Shown in pieces: positions 47,778 to 58,205 of a DNA stretch of 64,000 nucleotides. The notes beneath the pieces were generated by a model. It was given only the letters and a program-made list of their open reading frames with translations, had not been told where the DNA came from and did no database searches. Each line of letters starts with the position of its first letter. The stretch's first letter is position 1. This stretch comes from Rothia sp. P100 (lineage in GTDB: Bacteria; Actinomycetota; Actinomycetes; Actinomycetales; Micrococcaceae): contig NZ_JAMAYG010000002.1 in the NCBI RefSeq assembly GCF_023712425.1, positions 434,001-498,000 on the forward strand. The letters run 5' to 3'. A program made the position numbers and the translations under genes.

Positions 47778-50700
47778 TTATGCACTCTCACGCTGAGAAA
47801 TCGCTTCACGGATCGATGCCCCGTGTTCCTGGAGGCTCATCACTTCCCAGCTGTATTCACGTAGTGCGTTGATAGCCTGAACAGCAGCACCAAACTCAGA
47901 GACCGTGGTCATGATAGGGCAGCCCACAGAGGTTGCAGCTGCGCGGATTTCATAGCCATCGCCTCGCGCCTGACCTCCCGAGGGAGTGTTGAGGATGAGG
48001 TTGATTTCACCATCGCGAATCATATCGACAATGGAGCGCTCACCCTTAGCTGTTTCAGCAATCTTTGAAACGACCTGAGCTTTTACCCCGTTGCGACGCA
48101 GAACCTCAGCGGTGCCACCGGTTGAAACAATGTCAAAGCCCAGCTGTTGGAGCATCTTTACGTAGATAATGCTGTTGCGTTTGTCGCGGTTAGCAACCGA
48201 GACAAAGACTTTGCCTTCGGTGGGCAAGAAGGAGCCGACGGATGCTTCAGCCTTAGCAAAAGCGGTATCGAAATGCGGGTCAAGACCCATGACTTCACCA
48301 GTTGAGCGCATCTCGGGGCCGAGCAGTGAATCCACGACGACACCTTCCGGTGTGCGGAAACGGCTAAAAGGCAGAACCGCTTCTTTGACGGCGATTGCTG
48401 TATCTGCCGGAAGGCTGGCACCATCCATTGATGTAGGCAGGTAGCCTTCTTCCTTAAGGTGGCTGATGGTTTGACCCGTACCGATGAGGGCGGCTGCCTT
48501 AGCCATCTGGACGCCGGTTGCCTTGGAGACGAAGGGAACGGTGCGTGATGCGCGGGGGTTAGCTTCGATGACATAGAGAATATCTGAAGCTACCGCGAAC
48601 TGAATATTGATCAGACCGCGAACACCTACGCCGGCTGCAATGCGTTCGGTGGCATCTGCAACCTTGGCAATGATGTCCGGGCTGAGGGTGATAGGTGGCA
48701 AGGTGCAGGCAGAGTCGCCCGAGTGAATGCCAGCTTCTTCAATATGTTCCATGACACCGCCGAGGTAAAGCTCGGTGCCGTCGTAGAGAGCGTCAACGTC
48801 GATTTCAACGGCATCTTCAAGGAACTTATCAATGAGAGCCGGCTGGGAAGGAGAAACTTCAGTCGCATTTTCTAGGTAGCGAGCCAGCTGTTCTTCGCTG
48901 TAAACGATCTCCATACCGCGACCCCCCAAAACGTAGGAGGGGCGCACCAGAACCGGGTAGCCGATGTCATCAGCGATTCGCCTGGCGTTCTCAAAGGTCG
49001 AGGCGGTGCCGTTTTTGGGTGAGATAAGACCGGCATCTTCCAGAACTCGCGAGAATTCACCGCGGTCTTCGGCGAGGTCAATAGCCTCGGGTGAGGTACC
49101 TAGAATCGGAATTCCAGCTGCCTTGAGTTCCTGCGCGAGCTTCAGCGGGGTCTGACCACCGAGCTGCACAAAAACGCCCATCAGCCCACCGGTGCGGCGT
49201 TCCGCTTCAACAACTTCAAGCACATCTTCCAGGGTGAGAGGCTCAAAGTAGAGGCGGGTTGAGATATCGTAGTCGGTTGAAACTGTCTCAGGGTTACAGT
49301 TGACCATAACGGTCTCATAACCTGCTTCGCGCAACACCATCGAAGCGTGCACACAGGAGTAGTCGAACTCGATACCCTGACCGATACGGTTGGGCCCAGA
49401 ACCCAGAATCATGATTGAGGGCTTCTCGTGGTGTGCGACCTCATCCTCCATGTCATAGGAGGAATAGTGGTAGGGAGTGAATGCCTCAAACTCGGCTGCA
49501 CAGGTATCCACGGTCTTGAAGACGGGGCGAATATCCAGTGCGTGGCGAATACCGCGCACCACAGCCTCGTCCATGTTGAGAATCTCGCCAATCTGGGCGT
49601 CAGAGAAACCGTGTCGCTTCGCTAGGCGTAGGGACTCCTCATTGAGGTTTTTGGAAGCAGCGATTTCGCCGGCTACCTCGTTGAGCAGCACCAGCTGGTC
49701 CAGGAACCAGGGGTCAATCTTGGTTGCCTCAAACATCTGCTCAACGGTAGCTCCCGCTAGAAGTGCCCGCTGTACCTGGTGAATACGATCCGTAGTGGCA
49801 GTCTTAGACTTCTCAATGAGGTCAGCCAACTTCTCTGCTGACAACTCAGGGTTAGCGTAGGAGAAGGCTCCACCCTTCTGCTCCAGGGAGCGCATAGCCT
49901 TCTGCAGTGCCTCGGTAAAGTTTCGCCCCAGAGCCATCGCCTCACCCACGGACTTCATAGTGGTGGTCAGCGTAGGATCAGCTGCGGGGAACTTCTCAAA
50001 GGCGAAGCGAGGAACCTTGACCACAACGTAGTCGAGGGTAGGTTCAAAGGACGCCGGGGTCTTCTGGGTGATGTCGTTGGGGATTTCATCCAGGGTGTAG
50101 CCCAGGGAAAGCTTGGTGGCGATCTTTGCAATCGGGAAACCTGTTGCCTTGGACGCCAGTGCCGACGAACGGGAGACGCGGGGGTTCATTTCAATGACGA
50201 TAATGCGCCCGGTGGCCGGATCAACTGCGAACTGAATGTTACAGCCACCGGTGTCGACACCAACTTCGCGGATCACGTTAATAGAAATGTCGCGAAGTTT
50301 CTGGTATTCGCGGTCTGTGAGGGTGAGTGCCGGAGCAACGGTGATGGAGTCACCGGTGTGCACACCAACGGGGTCGAAGTTTTCGATGGAGCAAACGACC
50401 ACTACGTTGTCGTTCTTGTCTCGCATCATTTCAAGTTCGTATTCTTTCCAGCCCAAAATAGATTCTTCGAGCAGAACCTCGCTGGTGGGGCTGTACTGAA
50501 TACCGGCACCGGCGATACGGTGGAGGTCTTCCTCGTTGTAGGCCATACCTGAGCCCAGACCACCCATGGTGAAGGACGGGCGCACCACCATGGGGTAGCC
50601 AAGGATCTTGGCAGCCTCTAGGGCTTCATCCATGGTGTGAACGATGACTGACTTTGCAGACTCGCCGCCGGCACGTTCAACAACGCCCTTGAAGGCTTCA

Positions 50701-51086
50701 CGGTCCTCGCCGAGGTTAATTGCCTCAATGTTAGCGCCAATGAGTTCGACCTTGTATTTCTCTAATATTCCCTCCTCATCGAGAGCAATGGCAGCGTTGA
50801 GGGCGGTCTGGCCACCCAGAGTGGGGAGAATCGCATCCGGCTTTTCCTTAGCGATAATCTTTTCAATCACTTCGGTAGTAATCGGCTCGATGTAGGTCGC
50901 ATCAGCAAACTCGGGGTCTGTCATGATGGTAGCCGGATTGGAGTTAACCAGGATGACGCGAACGCCTTCCTCCTTGAGAACTCGCAGAGCCTGGGTGCCG
51001 GAGTAATCGAATTCGGCAGCCTGACCAATAACGATGGGGCCAGAACCAATGACGAGAATAGAGTTGAGATCTTGACGTTTGGGCAT
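47778..51086 (-). CDS. carB: Carbamoyl-phosphate synthase large subunit
   Basis: 1102 residues. It has the duplicated structure: two ATP-grasp halves, each opening with a glycine-rich loop ([18 protein letters not shown] and [17 protein letters not shown]) and each with a [16 protein letters not shown]-type motif (second copy [16 protein letters not shown]). A C-terminal MGS-like allosteric domain follows (about 950-1102). It makes carbamoyl phosphate from bicarbonate, ATP and ammonia supplied by CarA, for both pyrimidines and arginine. It lies 9 bp after carA. Confidence 0.98.
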   Translation of the reverse strand: MPKRQDLNSILVIGSGPIVIGQAAEFDYSGTQALRVLKEEGVRVILVNSNPATIMTDPEFADATYIEPITTEVIEKIIAKEKPDAILPTLGGQTALNAAIALDEEGILEKYKVELIGANIEAINLGEDREAFKGVVERAGGESAKSVIVHTMDEALEAAKILGYPMVVRPSFTMGGLGSGMAYNEEDLHRIAGAGIQYSPTSEVLLEESILGWKEYELEMMRDKNDNVVVVCSIENFDPVGVHTGDSITVAPALTLTDREYQKLRDISINVIREVGVDTGGCNIQFAVDPATGRIIVIEMNPRVSRSSALASKATGFPIAKIATKLSLGYTLDEIPNDITQKTPASFEPTLDYVVVKVPRFAFEKFPAADPTLTTTMKSVGEAMALGRNFTEALQKAMRSLEQKGGAFSYANPELSAEKLADLIEKSKTATTDRIHQVQRALLAGATVEQMFEATKIDPWFLDQLVLLNEVAGEIAASKNLNEESLRLAKRHGFSDAQIGEILNMDEAVVRGIRHALDIRPVFKTVDTCAAEFEAFTPYHYSSYDMEDEVAHHEKPSIMILGSGPNRIGQGIEFDYSCVHASMVLREAGYETVMVNCNPETVSTDYDISTRLYFEPLTLEDVLEVVEAERRTGGLMGVFVQLGGQTPLKLAQELKAAGIPILGTSPEAIDLAEDRGEFSRVLEDAGLISPKNGTASTFENARRIADDIGYPVLVRPSYVLGGRGMEIVYSEEQLARYLENATEVSPSQPALIDKFLEDAVEIDVDALYDGTELYLGGVMEHIEEAGIHSGDSACTLPPITLSPDIIAKVADATERIAAGVGVRGLINIQFAVASDILYVIEANPRASRTVPFVSKATGVQMAKAAALIGTGQTISHLKEEGYLPTSMDGASLPADTAIAVKEAVLPFSRFRTPEGVVVDSLLGPEMRSTGEVMGLDPHFDTAFAKAEASVGSFLPTEGKVFVSVANRDKRNSIIYVKMLQQLGFDIVSTGGTAEVLRRNGVKAQVVSKIAETAKGERSIVDMIRDGEINLILNTPSGGQARGDGYEIRAAATSVGCPIMTTVSEFGAAVQAINALREYSWEVMSLQEHGASIREAISQRESA

Positions 51087-51095
51087 GGTTCTTCC

Positions 51096-52259
51096 TTAGT
51101 TCTTCTTCGCAAGCATGAGGTCAATAAAACGGTCAAAGAGGTAGGCTGCATCGTGGGGACCAGCGGCTGCCTCTGGGTGGTACTGCACAGAAAAAGCTGG
51201 GATATCTAGGCAGCGTAACCCTTCAACTACCTGGTCGTTGAGACCGATGTGTGAAACTTCAACCCTGCCGAACTCAGCGTGGGGGGCTTCAACTGCGCCG
51301 TCCAGGGGTGCATCCACAGCAAATCCGTGGTTCTGGGCGGTAATTTCGACTTTACCGGTGGTACGATCCATGACCGGCTGGTTGATACCCCGGTGACCGA
51401 AGGGAAGCTTGTAGGTGCCAAAGCCTAGGGCCCGACCCAGCAACTGGTTGCCGAAGCAGATACCGAAGAAGGGGGTACCGGTGCGCAGGACGCTCTGAAG
51501 CAAGGCAACCTGGTCGTCAGCGGTCGCCGGGTCACCGGGGCCGTTGGAAAAGAAGACCCCATCCGGCTGGTAGGACTTAATATCCTCTAGAGTGGCAGTT
51601 GCCGGTAGGACGTGTACGCGCACCCCTCGCTCAGCAAAACGCTTGGGGGTCATGGCTTTGATGCCCAGATCCAGGGCAACCAGGGTTGCCTTAGGCTCCC
51701 CCTCCCAGCCCTGGTCGGCTGGTTCGATGGTGTAAGCCTGATCAATGGATACCGTATCAGCCAGTTTCTGCCCCTGCATCTGCGCACTCGCCTTGACCTT
51801 TTCCACCAATGTCTCGGTGGATGCGAGAGCCTCCTTGCCGGTAAAAATACCGGCACGCATAGCTCCTGCGCTCCGCAGGTGGCGGGTCAGTGCACGAGTG
51901 TCGATGCCTTGAATCCCAACAATTCCCTGCTCCACAAGCTCCTGATCTAGGGTGCGCTCAGAGCGCCAATTAGAGGCTCGACGCGCGGCATCTCGCACAG
52001 CGTAGCCTGAAACCCAAATCTTACGAGATTCGGCATCTTCTTCATTGACACCTGTGTTGCCGATGTGGGGCGCAGTCTGTACCACAATCTGGCCCGCGTA
52101 TGAGGGGTCAGTTAGGGTTTCTTGATAACCGGTCATACCGGTGGAGAATACTGCTTCACCGAGGGTACTTCCGGTAGCTCCGTAGCTCTGGCCGCGGAAC
52201 ACTGTGCCGTCCTCTAATACGAGAACCGCTACACGCTCGCTAGATGCTAACTGGGTCAT
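51096..52259 (-). CDS. carA: Carbamoyl-phosphate synthase small subunit (glutaminase)
   Basis: 387 residues from the ATG at 52259 ([18 protein letters not shown]), preceded by AGGAAG; a longer frame to 52307 is rejected. The N-terminal CPSase_sm domain has [20 protein letters not shown]. The class I glutaminase has its nucleophile Cys in [12 protein letters not shown] and the catalytic His in [11 protein letters not shown]. It supplies ammonia to CarB through a tunnel. It is inside the pyr operon. Confidence 0.97.
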   Translation of the reverse strand: MTQLASSERVAVLVLEDGTVFRGQSYGATGSTLGEAVFSTGMTGYQETLTDPSYAGQIVVQTAPHIGNTGVNEEDAESRKIWVSGYAVRDAARRASNWRSERTLDQELVEQGIVGIQGIDTRALTRHLRSAGAMRAGIFTGKEALASTETLVEKVKASAQMQGQKLADTVSIDQAYTIEPADQGWEGEPKATLVALDLGIKAMTPKRFAERGVRVHVLPATATLEDIKSYQPDGVFFSNGPGDPATADDQVALLQSVLRTGTPFFGICFGNQLLGRALGFGTYKLPFGHRGINQPVMDRTTGKVEITAQNHGFAVDAPLDGAVEAPHAEFGRVEVSHIGLNDQVVEGLRCLDIPAFSVQYHPEAAAGPHDAAYLFDRFIDLMLAKKN

Positions 52260-52319
52260 CACGTACTTCCTGTCGTAGGTTGGTCGGGTGTAGGGGTTTA
52301 ACCCCAAAGATTTATAAAC

Positions 52320-52844
52320 TTAGGCAGAAGGTGCCGGTAGTTCTTCTAATGCCTGGGGTGCAATCTGCTGAATAGTGTCAAGAACAGTCTTTTTATCGGC
52401 TGCAAAACGGGTGCGAAATCCGGTATCAACGGGCGTACCGTTGAGGTCCCAGGACAGCATCACGAGACCGTTTTTCTCCACGAACTTACCGGCCATGCCG
52501 GCTTCTGTTCGCACCGCAATAATATCGCTGGCTTGAACCCAGAGGTCTTGAGCGCCATCTCTAGCGATAACTACAGCGTCCTCGAAGATAAAGAGAGTGC
52601 CGGCTGCCTTAACACCGAGAGTGTTAGTAGCGATACGGTCCAACCAGTCCCCCATATGGGTGGTGGCAATGTAAACACCGGGGACGGCAAGCAGGCTTTC
52701 GGCGTCCTCGTATCGCTCAGGGACAGGAGCAAGAACCCCCGTGCCTTTCTGACGTTTTTGACGCCCCTTCCAGCCAGCCCACATGCCCCAAAAAATTAGG
52801 GCACAGAGCAGTACTAGAAGAGATAGTGGTAGGAGTCTGTCCAC
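52320..52844 (-). CDS. Membrane-anchored PH-like domain protein of the pyr operon
   Basis: 174 residues, GTG start behind AAGGTAG. One N-terminal helix (about 5-24) is followed by a basic stretch, then a soluble part with GVYIATTHMGDWLDRIA, ATNTLGVKAAGTLFIFEDAVVIAR-type beta strands and a closing helix. The pattern fits a bacterial PH-like domain. No catalytic motif is seen. It sits between pyrC and carA, 18 and 60 bp from them, and relatives in Micrococcaceae keep such a gene there, so it is likely to serve the pathway or simply share its regulation. Function unknown. Confidence 0.78.
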   Translation of the reverse strand: MDRLLPLSLLVLLCALIFWGMWAGWKGRQKRQKGTGVLAPVPERYEDAESLLAVPGVYIATTHMGDWLDRIATNTLGVKAAGTLFIFEDAVVIARDGAQDLWVQASDIIAVRTEAGMAGKFVEKNGLVMLSWDLNGTPVDTGFRTRFAADKKTVLDTIQQIAPQALEELPAPSA

Positions 52845-52862
52845 AAATCTACCTTCGATCCC

Positions 52863-54182
52863 CTAGTTGCCAACGTGGGTCACGGGAGTGGTCAGCTTGC
52901 CGTCTTTAACCACCGGGTGACCCCCATAGAAGGTTGCCATGACGGCACCTGGGACTTCCAAACCCCGGTAGGGGTTGTTCTTGCCCTTGGTGGCTTGAGC
53001 CTGGGGGTCAATGGTGCGAGTCGCGGCGGGGTCAACCAAAACCAGGTTGGCTGGTTCGCCGGCTTCCAGTGGACGCCCCTGCCCCGTTGCCAGGCCAATT
53101 TCAGCTGGTTTAGCGCTCATGATACGAGCCACATCAGCCCAGGAAATGAGCCCGGTATCAACCAGAGTTTTCTGGACAATCGATAGAGCCTGTTCTAGCC
53201 CGGTCATACCGTTGGCAGCACACGCCCACTCGCAATCCTTAGATTCGGTGGGGTGAGGCGCATGATCGGTGCCAATAATATCGATGATTCCGTCCGCAAT
53301 AGCCTGACGCAGAGCCATCACATCTTCTTCAGTGCGCAGGGGCGGGTTGACCTTGTAGACAGGGTCGTAGGTGCGCACGAGTTCATCGGTCAGTAGCAGG
53401 TGGTGGGGGGTTGCCTCAGCGGTAACATCAATACCGCGTTCTTTTGCCCAACGAACGATTTCAACCGATCCCTTAGTGGAAAGGTGGCAAATATGCAGAC
53501 GTGAACCCACATGCTCCGCCAATAAAACATCCCTGGCAATAATTGACTCTTCTGCCACAGCTGGCCAGCCAGCAAGGCCAAGCTCTGCAGAGACTTTACC
53601 TTCGTTCATCTGAGCGCCCTCGGTTAGACGGGGCTCCTGAGCATGCTGTGCAACAACACCGTTGAAAGTTTTAACGTATTCAAGGGCTCGGCGCATAAGG
53701 GCCGGATCCCACACGCACATGCCATCATCAGAGAATACTCGCACTTTGGCGCGAGATTCTGCCATAGCTCCGATCTCAGACAGGCGCTCACCGGCGAGAC
53801 CTGCGGTAACGGCACCGATGGGCTGCACCTCGGTCCAACCTGATTTCCTGCCCAGCTCGTAAACCTGTTCAACCACACCGGCAGTATCGGCTACCGGGTT
53901 GGAATTAGCCATAGCAAATACAGCGGTGTAACCACCCAGGGCCGCAGCACGGCTACCGGTTTCTACGGTCTCAGCATCTTCCAAGCCTGGTTCCCGCAAA
54001 TGGGTGTGCAAATCAACGAGACCGGGCAGAGCAATAAGACCCTTAGCGTCAATGATGTCTGCTTCAGGCGATGACACGTCAGCCCCTACTTCAGCAATCA
54101 GACCGTCACGAATGAGGATGTCCGCCTCGCGTTCGCCCAGCAGTGAAGCGCCCTTGATTAGATAGGTTGATGGTTTAGTCAC
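52863..54182 (-). CDS. pyrC: Dihydroorotase
   Basis: 439 residues, GTG start. An amidohydrolase of the class I type: DLHTHLREPGLEDAET holds two metal histidines, with further ligands in VAQHAQEPRL, HICHLSTKGSVE and the catalytic Asp in IIGTDHAPHPTESKD. It closes N-carbamoyl-aspartate to dihydroorotate. It is in the order pyrB-pyrC of the operon, 27 bp after pyrB. Confidence 0.97.
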   Translation of the reverse strand: MTKPSTYLIKGASLLGEREADILIRDGLIAEVGADVSSPEADIIDAKGLIALPGLVDLHTHLREPGLEDAETVETGSRAAALGGYTAVFAMANSNPVADTAGVVEQVYELGRKSGWTEVQPIGAVTAGLAGERLSEIGAMAESRAKVRVFSDDGMCVWDPALMRRALEYVKTFNGVVAQHAQEPRLTEGAQMNEGKVSAELGLAGWPAVAEESIIARDVLLAEHVGSRLHICHLSTKGSVEIVRWAKERGIDVTAEATPHHLLLTDELVRTYDPVYKVNPPLRTEEDVMALRQAIADGIIDIIGTDHAPHPTESKDCEWACAANGMTGLEQALSIVQKTLVDTGLISWADVARIMSAKPAEIGLATGQGRPLEAGEPANLVLVDPAATRTIDPQAQATKGKNNPYRGLEVPGAVMATFYGGHPVVKDGKLTTPVTHVGN

Positions 54183-54209
54183 GGTCTTCTCTTTTCTTCA
54201 TTCTCACGT

Positions 54210-55193
54210 TTAGGCGCCAGGGTAAAAGTCGGCTGATTTGCCACCGGTCATCAGGAGGTAGAGTGCTGCCATGCGCACAGAAACCCCGTTGGTGACCTGT
54301 CGTAGCACCCATGAACGGTCTGAGTCAGCTGCTTCAGCGCTAATTTCTAAACCGCGGTTCATTGGGCCAGGGTGAAGCACAGCGGTCTCATGGTCCGCTG
54401 CGTCCAGCCGAGCAAAGCGTTCTGGTGTCAGGCCCCACAGTCTTGAGTATTCCTCACTGCTGGGGAAGAAGGCGTTATGCATGCGCTCTTTTTGGATGCG
54501 TAGCATCATGACAGCATCCACCCCAGATTCAATGGCTTCATCGAAGTTATAGAAAATTTCGCAGGGCCAGTCTTCTGTTTCTACCGGTAAAAGAGTAGGT
54601 GGAGCGACAAACTTAACCTGCGCCCCCAGAGTTGTCAGAAGCCAGAGGTTAGAACGCGCCACCCTGGAATGCAGGATGTCGCCCACTATAGCGACGCGCA
54701 TCCCCTCAAGAGTGAGCCCCCTGGTTTCGGCCCCCGTGGTTTGAGCACGGAACTGGCGCAGGGTCATAGCATCAAGCAGTGCCTGGGTAGGGTGGGCATG
54801 GGTTCCATCGCCGGCGTTGAGAACAGGAACATCAATCCACCCAGCCTCAGCTAAACGCTGAGGAGCGCCAGAAGCGCCGTGCCTAATGACAACAGCATCT
54901 GCATTGATCGCAGCCAGGGTCTGAGCAGTATCTTTAAGCGATTCACCCTTAGAAACAGATGAACCTTTGGCTGAGAAGTTAATGATGTCAGCTGACAGGC
55001 GCTTCTCTGCCGCTTCAAAGGAAAGACGGGTTCGGGTGGAGTCCTCGAAGAAGAGGTTAACCACGGTACGGCCCTGAAGAACTGGCAATTTTTTTACTTC
55101 GCGCTGACCAATTTCACCCATGTAGTCGGCTGTATCAAGGATGTTCAGAGCATCAGCCAGGCTGAGGTCTTTAGTATCGAGCAAATGACGCAT
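54210..55193 (-). CDS. pyrB: Aspartate carbamoyltransferase catalytic subunit
   Basis: 327 residues. The carbamoyl-phosphate site is [15 protein letters not shown], with [17 protein letters not shown] and [13 protein letters not shown] for aspartate. It catalyses the first committed pyrimidine step. No pyrI regulatory chain is present in the operon. The ATG overlaps the pyrR stop by one base. Confidence 0.98.
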   Translation of the reverse strand: MRHLLDTKDLSLADALNILDTADYMGEIGQREVKKLPVLQGRTVVNLFFEDSTRTRLSFEAAEKRLSADIINFSAKGSSVSKGESLKDTAQTLAAINADAVVIRHGASGAPQRLAEAGWIDVPVLNAGDGTHAHPTQALLDAMTLRQFRAQTTGAETRGLTLEGMRVAIVGDILHSRVARSNLWLLTTLGAQVKFVAPPTLLPVETEDWPCEIFYNFDEAIESGVDAVMMLRIQKERMHNAFFPSSEEYSRLWGLTPERFARLDAADHETAVLHPGPMNRGLEISAEAADSDRSWVLRQVTNGVSVRMAALYLLMTGGKSADFYPGA

Positions 55194-55792
55194 TAGAGAT
55201 GTTCCCCTGTACCTTCAACCGGCTGAATAATAACCACCTGATCGGCTACACCATCAATGGGCTCCAAGAGAACTTTGACCGATTCATCTGAGTTAGTGGG
55301 TAGGTTCTTGCCTACATGATCCGCCCTGATAGGTAGTTGGCGGTGGCCCCTGTCAACGAGAACTGCCAGGCGTACGCAGGCGGGACGTCCGTAATCCTGT
55401 AAAGCATCAAGAGCTGCACGAATAGTACGGCCTGAGAAAAGCACATCATCAATCAGGTAAACATTCTTACCATCAAGGCCAAGAGGTGGCAGATGTGTAG
55501 GTTCGAGGGTTCGCCCTGGCCTAGAGCGTAAATCGTCACGATACATTGTTATATCTAGCTGACCCAGCGACATTGCCGGGTTGAAGGATGCATCAGTATC
55601 AGAGATTTTTTGGGCTAGTCGCTGTGCTAGCGGGTAACCGCGGCGCGGTATGCCCAAGATGACCAGGTTCTGGGCACCCCTATTAGCCTCAAGAATTTCA
55701 TGCGCTATTCGAGTTAGCGCGCGGTCGATGTCGGCAGACTCCAGAATCACACGTTGTGACCCTGCTGAAAACACACTTCTGGTATCGCTCAT
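55193..55792 (-). CDS. pyrR: Bifunctional pyr operon regulator / uracil phosphoribosyltransferase
   Basis: 199 residues, ATG ten bases after AAGGAGG. PRTase type I fold with the PRPP motif [16 protein letters not shown] and the RNA-binding surface shared by PyrR proteins, including [18 protein letters not shown] near residue 75-92. PyrR senses UMP/UTP and binds a hairpin in the pyr mRNA leader. The 55811-55828 hairpin immediately upstream of its own ribosome-binding site fits that target, predicting autoregulation of the whole operon. It is the first gene of the operon. Confidence 0.97.
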   Translation of the reverse strand: MSDTRSVFSAGSQRVILESADIDRALTRIAHEILEANRGAQNLVILGIPRRGYPLAQRLAQKISDTDASFNPAMSLGQLDITMYRDDLRSRPGRTLEPTHLPPLGLDGKNVYLIDDVLFSGRTIRAALDALQDYGRPACVRLAVLVDRGHRQLPIRADHVGKNLPTNSDESVKVLLEPIDGVADQVVIIQPVEGTGEHL

Positions 55793-55810
55793 TGGTTGCC
55801 GGCCTCCTTC

Positions 55811-55828
55811 CCCGCCTCACAGGACGGA
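55811..55828 (-). promoter_or_regulatory. PyrR-binding RNA hairpin next to the pyrR ribosome-binding site
   Basis: On the minus strand UCCGUC (55828-55823) can pair in six positions (with G-U pairs) with GGCGGG (55816-55811) around the hexaloop CUGUGA, which matches the known PyrR loop consensus CNGNGA. The Shine-Dalgarno AAGGAGG of pyrR follows at once (55809-55803). No terminator/antiterminator pair is seen, so the arrangement resembles mycobacterial translational repression and not Bacillus-type attenuation. Confidence 0.82.
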
Positions 55829-55935
55829 CTTAAAGGTTGCTGTCGTAGACCAAACTTATCATGGGCATCTCTTTTCACACAAAGTGTTGCTCGCTGTATA
55901 AAACGCCAAGTCACACCTTGAGAAGTATTAAGACA

Positions 55936-55968
55936 CAAAAAGTGCCGCACCGGAAAAGGTGCGGCACT
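55936..55968 (-). terminator. Terminator of nusB
   Basis: Perfect 11-bp stem AGTGCCGCACC/GGTGCGGCACT (55941-55951 with 55958-55968), 6-nt loop, then TTTTGTGTC on the minus strand. It separates the efp-nusB unit from the pyr operon and begins 9 bp after the nusB stop. Confidence 0.92.
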
Positions 55969-55977
55969 CATGAGTAG

Positions 55978-56388
55978 TTAAGCAAGGAGAGTTGGTTTAA
56001 CCTGGCGCAGGCGGTCTAGCAAACCGTTGACGAACTTGGGTGAGTCGTCGGTGGAGAGCATGCGTGCCAAACCAGTTGCTTCTGAGATGGCAACTGCATC
56101 AGGAATCTCATCATTGAAGAGCAGTTCCCAAGCACCAATCAGTAGAACAATACGGTCCACGCTGGGCATACGGTCCATAGTCCAGTCCTGTGAGTATGTC
56201 TCAATGTACTCACGGATTTCCTCTTCACGGTCACGAACCCCTCGAACAATCTGCTCAGAGTAGAGGGATATTTGCGCTGAGGTGTGAAGCCTGCGACTGG
56301 TGAGAACATCAATGACGCCCTCACCGCGCTGCTCAGCCTCAAAAAGAACCTCTAGCGCGCGAAGTCTAGCTTTAGTTCTTGAATTCAT
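55978..56388 (-). CDS. nusB: Transcription antitermination factor NusB
   Basis: 136 residues, an all-helical protein opening with RTKARLRALEVLFEAEQRG and ending with DDSPKFVNGLLDRL, the conserved NusB pattern. It binds boxA RNA with S10 for rRNA antitermination. Its ATG overlaps the efp stop by one base. It has its own terminator. Confidence 0.96.
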   Translation of the reverse strand: MNSRTKARLRALEVLFEAEQRGEGVIDVLTSRRLHTSAQISLYSEQIVRGVRDREEEIREYIETYSQDWTMDRMPSVDRIVLLIGAWELLFNDEIPDAVAISEATGLARMLSTDDSPKFVNGLLDRLRQVKPTLLA

Positions 56389-56951
56389 TAGTCGTTAACG
56401 CGACCGAGGTAATCGCCGGTACGGGTATCAACTTTAACCTTAGTGCCGGTTTCTAGGAAAAGAGGGACCTGAATTTCAGCACCGGTTTCAACGGTTGCGG
56501 GCTTGGTACCACCGGTTGAGCGGTCGCCCTGCAGCCCGGGTTCGGTGTAGGTGATTTCGAGAACGACTGAGGCGGGAAGCTCAATGTAGAGAGGTGAGCC
56601 TTCATGCATTGCGATAGTTGCAGTCTGGTTCTCCAGCATGAACTTAGCGGCATCGCCAACAACAGTCTCTGAAACGTTAATCTGGTCGTAGGTCTTCATA
56701 TCCATGAAGACGTAGTCGGTACCATCCTGGTAGAGGTACTGGTAATCAGAGCGATCAACGGTTGCAGTTTCGATTTTTGCGCCAGCGTTAAAAGTCTTAT
56801 CAACTACCTTGCCGGAGGTTATGTTACGCATCTTGGTGCGTACGAATGCGCCACCCTTACCGGGTTTCACGTGCTGAAACTCAATGATGGACCAGAGGTT
56901 GCCATCAATCTTGAGAACAACACCGTTCTTGATATCTGCGGTAGTAGCCAA
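56388..56951 (-). CDS. efp: Translation elongation factor P
   Basis: 187 residues from a TTG at 56951, with GAGGAG seven bases ahead; this gives the standard [18 protein letters not shown]-terminus. The three-barrel fold includes the loop [14 protein letters not shown], whose Lys at the tip enters the peptidyl-transferase centre, and the C-terminal signature [13 protein letters not shown]. It relieves ribosome stalling on polyproline. It is coupled to nusB. Confidence 0.97.
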   Translation of the reverse strand: MATTADIKNGVVLKIDGNLWSIIEFQHVKPGKGGAFVRTKMRNITSGKVVDKTFNAGAKIETATVDRSDYQYLYQDGTDYVFMDMKTYDQINVSETVVGDAAKFMLENQTATIAMHEGSPLYIELPASVVLEITYTEPGLQGDRSTGGTKPATVETGAEIQVPLFLETGTKVKVDTRTGDYLGRVND

Positions 56952-57012
56952 CAGACTCTCCTCACAATAAATTTTCAATAAGCATGGGGTAAACCGTGGT
57001 CAAGTCTACCTG

Positions 57013-57050
57013 CTCACTCCCCTGCTTGCTTCAATCAGGGGTGAGTTTTT
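57013..57050 (+). terminator. Plus-strand terminator-like hairpin between aroB and efp
   Basis: CTCA (57013-57016) and CCCCTG (57019-57024) pair with TGAG (57042-57045) and CAGGGG (57036-57041), leaving a two-base bulge, followed by TTTTT (57046-57050). The orientation is for the plus strand, yet both flanking genes are on the minus strand. On the minus strand no T-tract follows. Confidence 0.55.
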
Positions 57051-57110
57051 CACCTCAGAGCTGTTCCCTTGCTACAGATAGGCTGACCGCCCTGCGGGTG
57101 CAACCTATTT

Positions 57111-58205
57111 CTACTCAGCTATTTCTTGGTAGGTTGCAAAGAGGATTGACTCATCAGGTACTTCATAGATGCGGGGCTTACCCAGACCTTCCAGCACAAC
57201 AAATCGCAGCAGGTGACCGCGAGTTTTCTTGTCACGACGCATCGTTTCAAGAAGCTTGCTCCAGCGATCTGCCGGGTAGCTGACCGGTAAACCTAACGAT
57301 TCGCAGATGGCCCGTGTACGGTCCACCGTGGCTTCGTCCAGGTAACCGGCTGCCAGAGACAGCTCTGCTGCAAAGACCATGCCCACAGCAACCGCAGCAC
57401 CGTGTCGCCACTGGTAGCGCTCGGCATGTTCGATAGCGTGGCCCAGCGTGTGACCGTAGTTCAAGAACTCCCTACGACCGCTCTCTTTAAGGTCTTCAGA
57501 GACAACATCAGCTTTTACTCTGATAGACCGTTCGATCAGCTCGCGAACAACCAGAGACTGAGAATCCCTGATTTTCTCGGGGTTATCTTCAATCAGTTTC
57601 AGGATTTCTGGGTCAGCAATAAACCCGCATTTGACGACCTCAGCCATGCCGGTGAGCAGTTCGTATTCAGGCAGAGTTCTTAGCACACCCAATTCGCAAA
57701 GAACAGCAGCGGGGGGGTAAAAGGCGCCCACCAGGTTCTTGCCCTCAGCGGTATTGATGCCTGTTTTACCGCCTACTGCGGCGTCCACCATGCCTAGGAG
57801 TGTAGTGGGGATATGAATAACCCTGATACCCCTGAGCCAGGTGGCTGCAACGAAACCCGCGACATCGCTCACGGACCCGCCGCCCACTGAAATAATGGCG
57901 TCAGTGCGGGTGAAATCGTTTTGCCCCAGTACCTTCCAGCAGAAGGCAGCAACCTGAATATGCTTGCCCTCCTCAGCGTCTGGAATCTCTGCTGAAAAGG
58001 CTTCAAAACCAGCCTTGCGCATATCTTCCATCACGAGCTCACCGGTCGACCGCAGAGCACGCGGGTGGATCACCAAAATACGCTGGCTGCGCTGGCCTAA
58101 GATACCCGGGATTTCTCCCAGCAAATTATGCCCTACCAGCACATCGTAGTTTTCTGATGCTTGACTGCCGGTCACGCTGATGCGGGTGCTAGCCTCTGTG
58201 CTCAT
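57111..58205 (-). CDS. aroB: 3-dehydroquinate synthase
   Basis: 364 residues. An NAD-dependent fold with GGGSVSDVAGFVAATWLRGI, IPTTLLGMVDAAVGGKTGIN and the zinc site region NYGHTLGHAIEH. It converts DAHP to 3-dehydroquinate, the second step of the shikimate pathway. Its ATG overlaps the aroK stop by 4 bp. The order aroC-aroK-aroB is the usual actinobacterial one. aroQ is not in the window. Confidence 0.97.
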   Translation of the reverse strand: MSTEASTRISVTGSQASENYDVLVGHNLLGEIPGILGQRSQRILVIHPRALRSTGELVMEDMRKAGFEAFSAEIPDAEEGKHIQVAAFCWKVLGQNDFTRTDAIISVGGGSVSDVAGFVAATWLRGIRVIHIPTTLLGMVDAAVGGKTGINTAEGKNLVGAFYPPAAVLCELGVLRTLPEYELLTGMAEVVKCGFIADPEILKLIEDNPEKIRDSQSLVVRELIERSIRVKADVVSEDLKESGRREFLNYGHTLGHAIEHAERYQWRHGAAVAVGMVFAAELSLAAGYLDEATVDRTRAICESLGLPVSYPADRWSKLLETMRRDKKTRGHLLRFVVLEGLGKPRIYEVPDESILFATYQEIAE

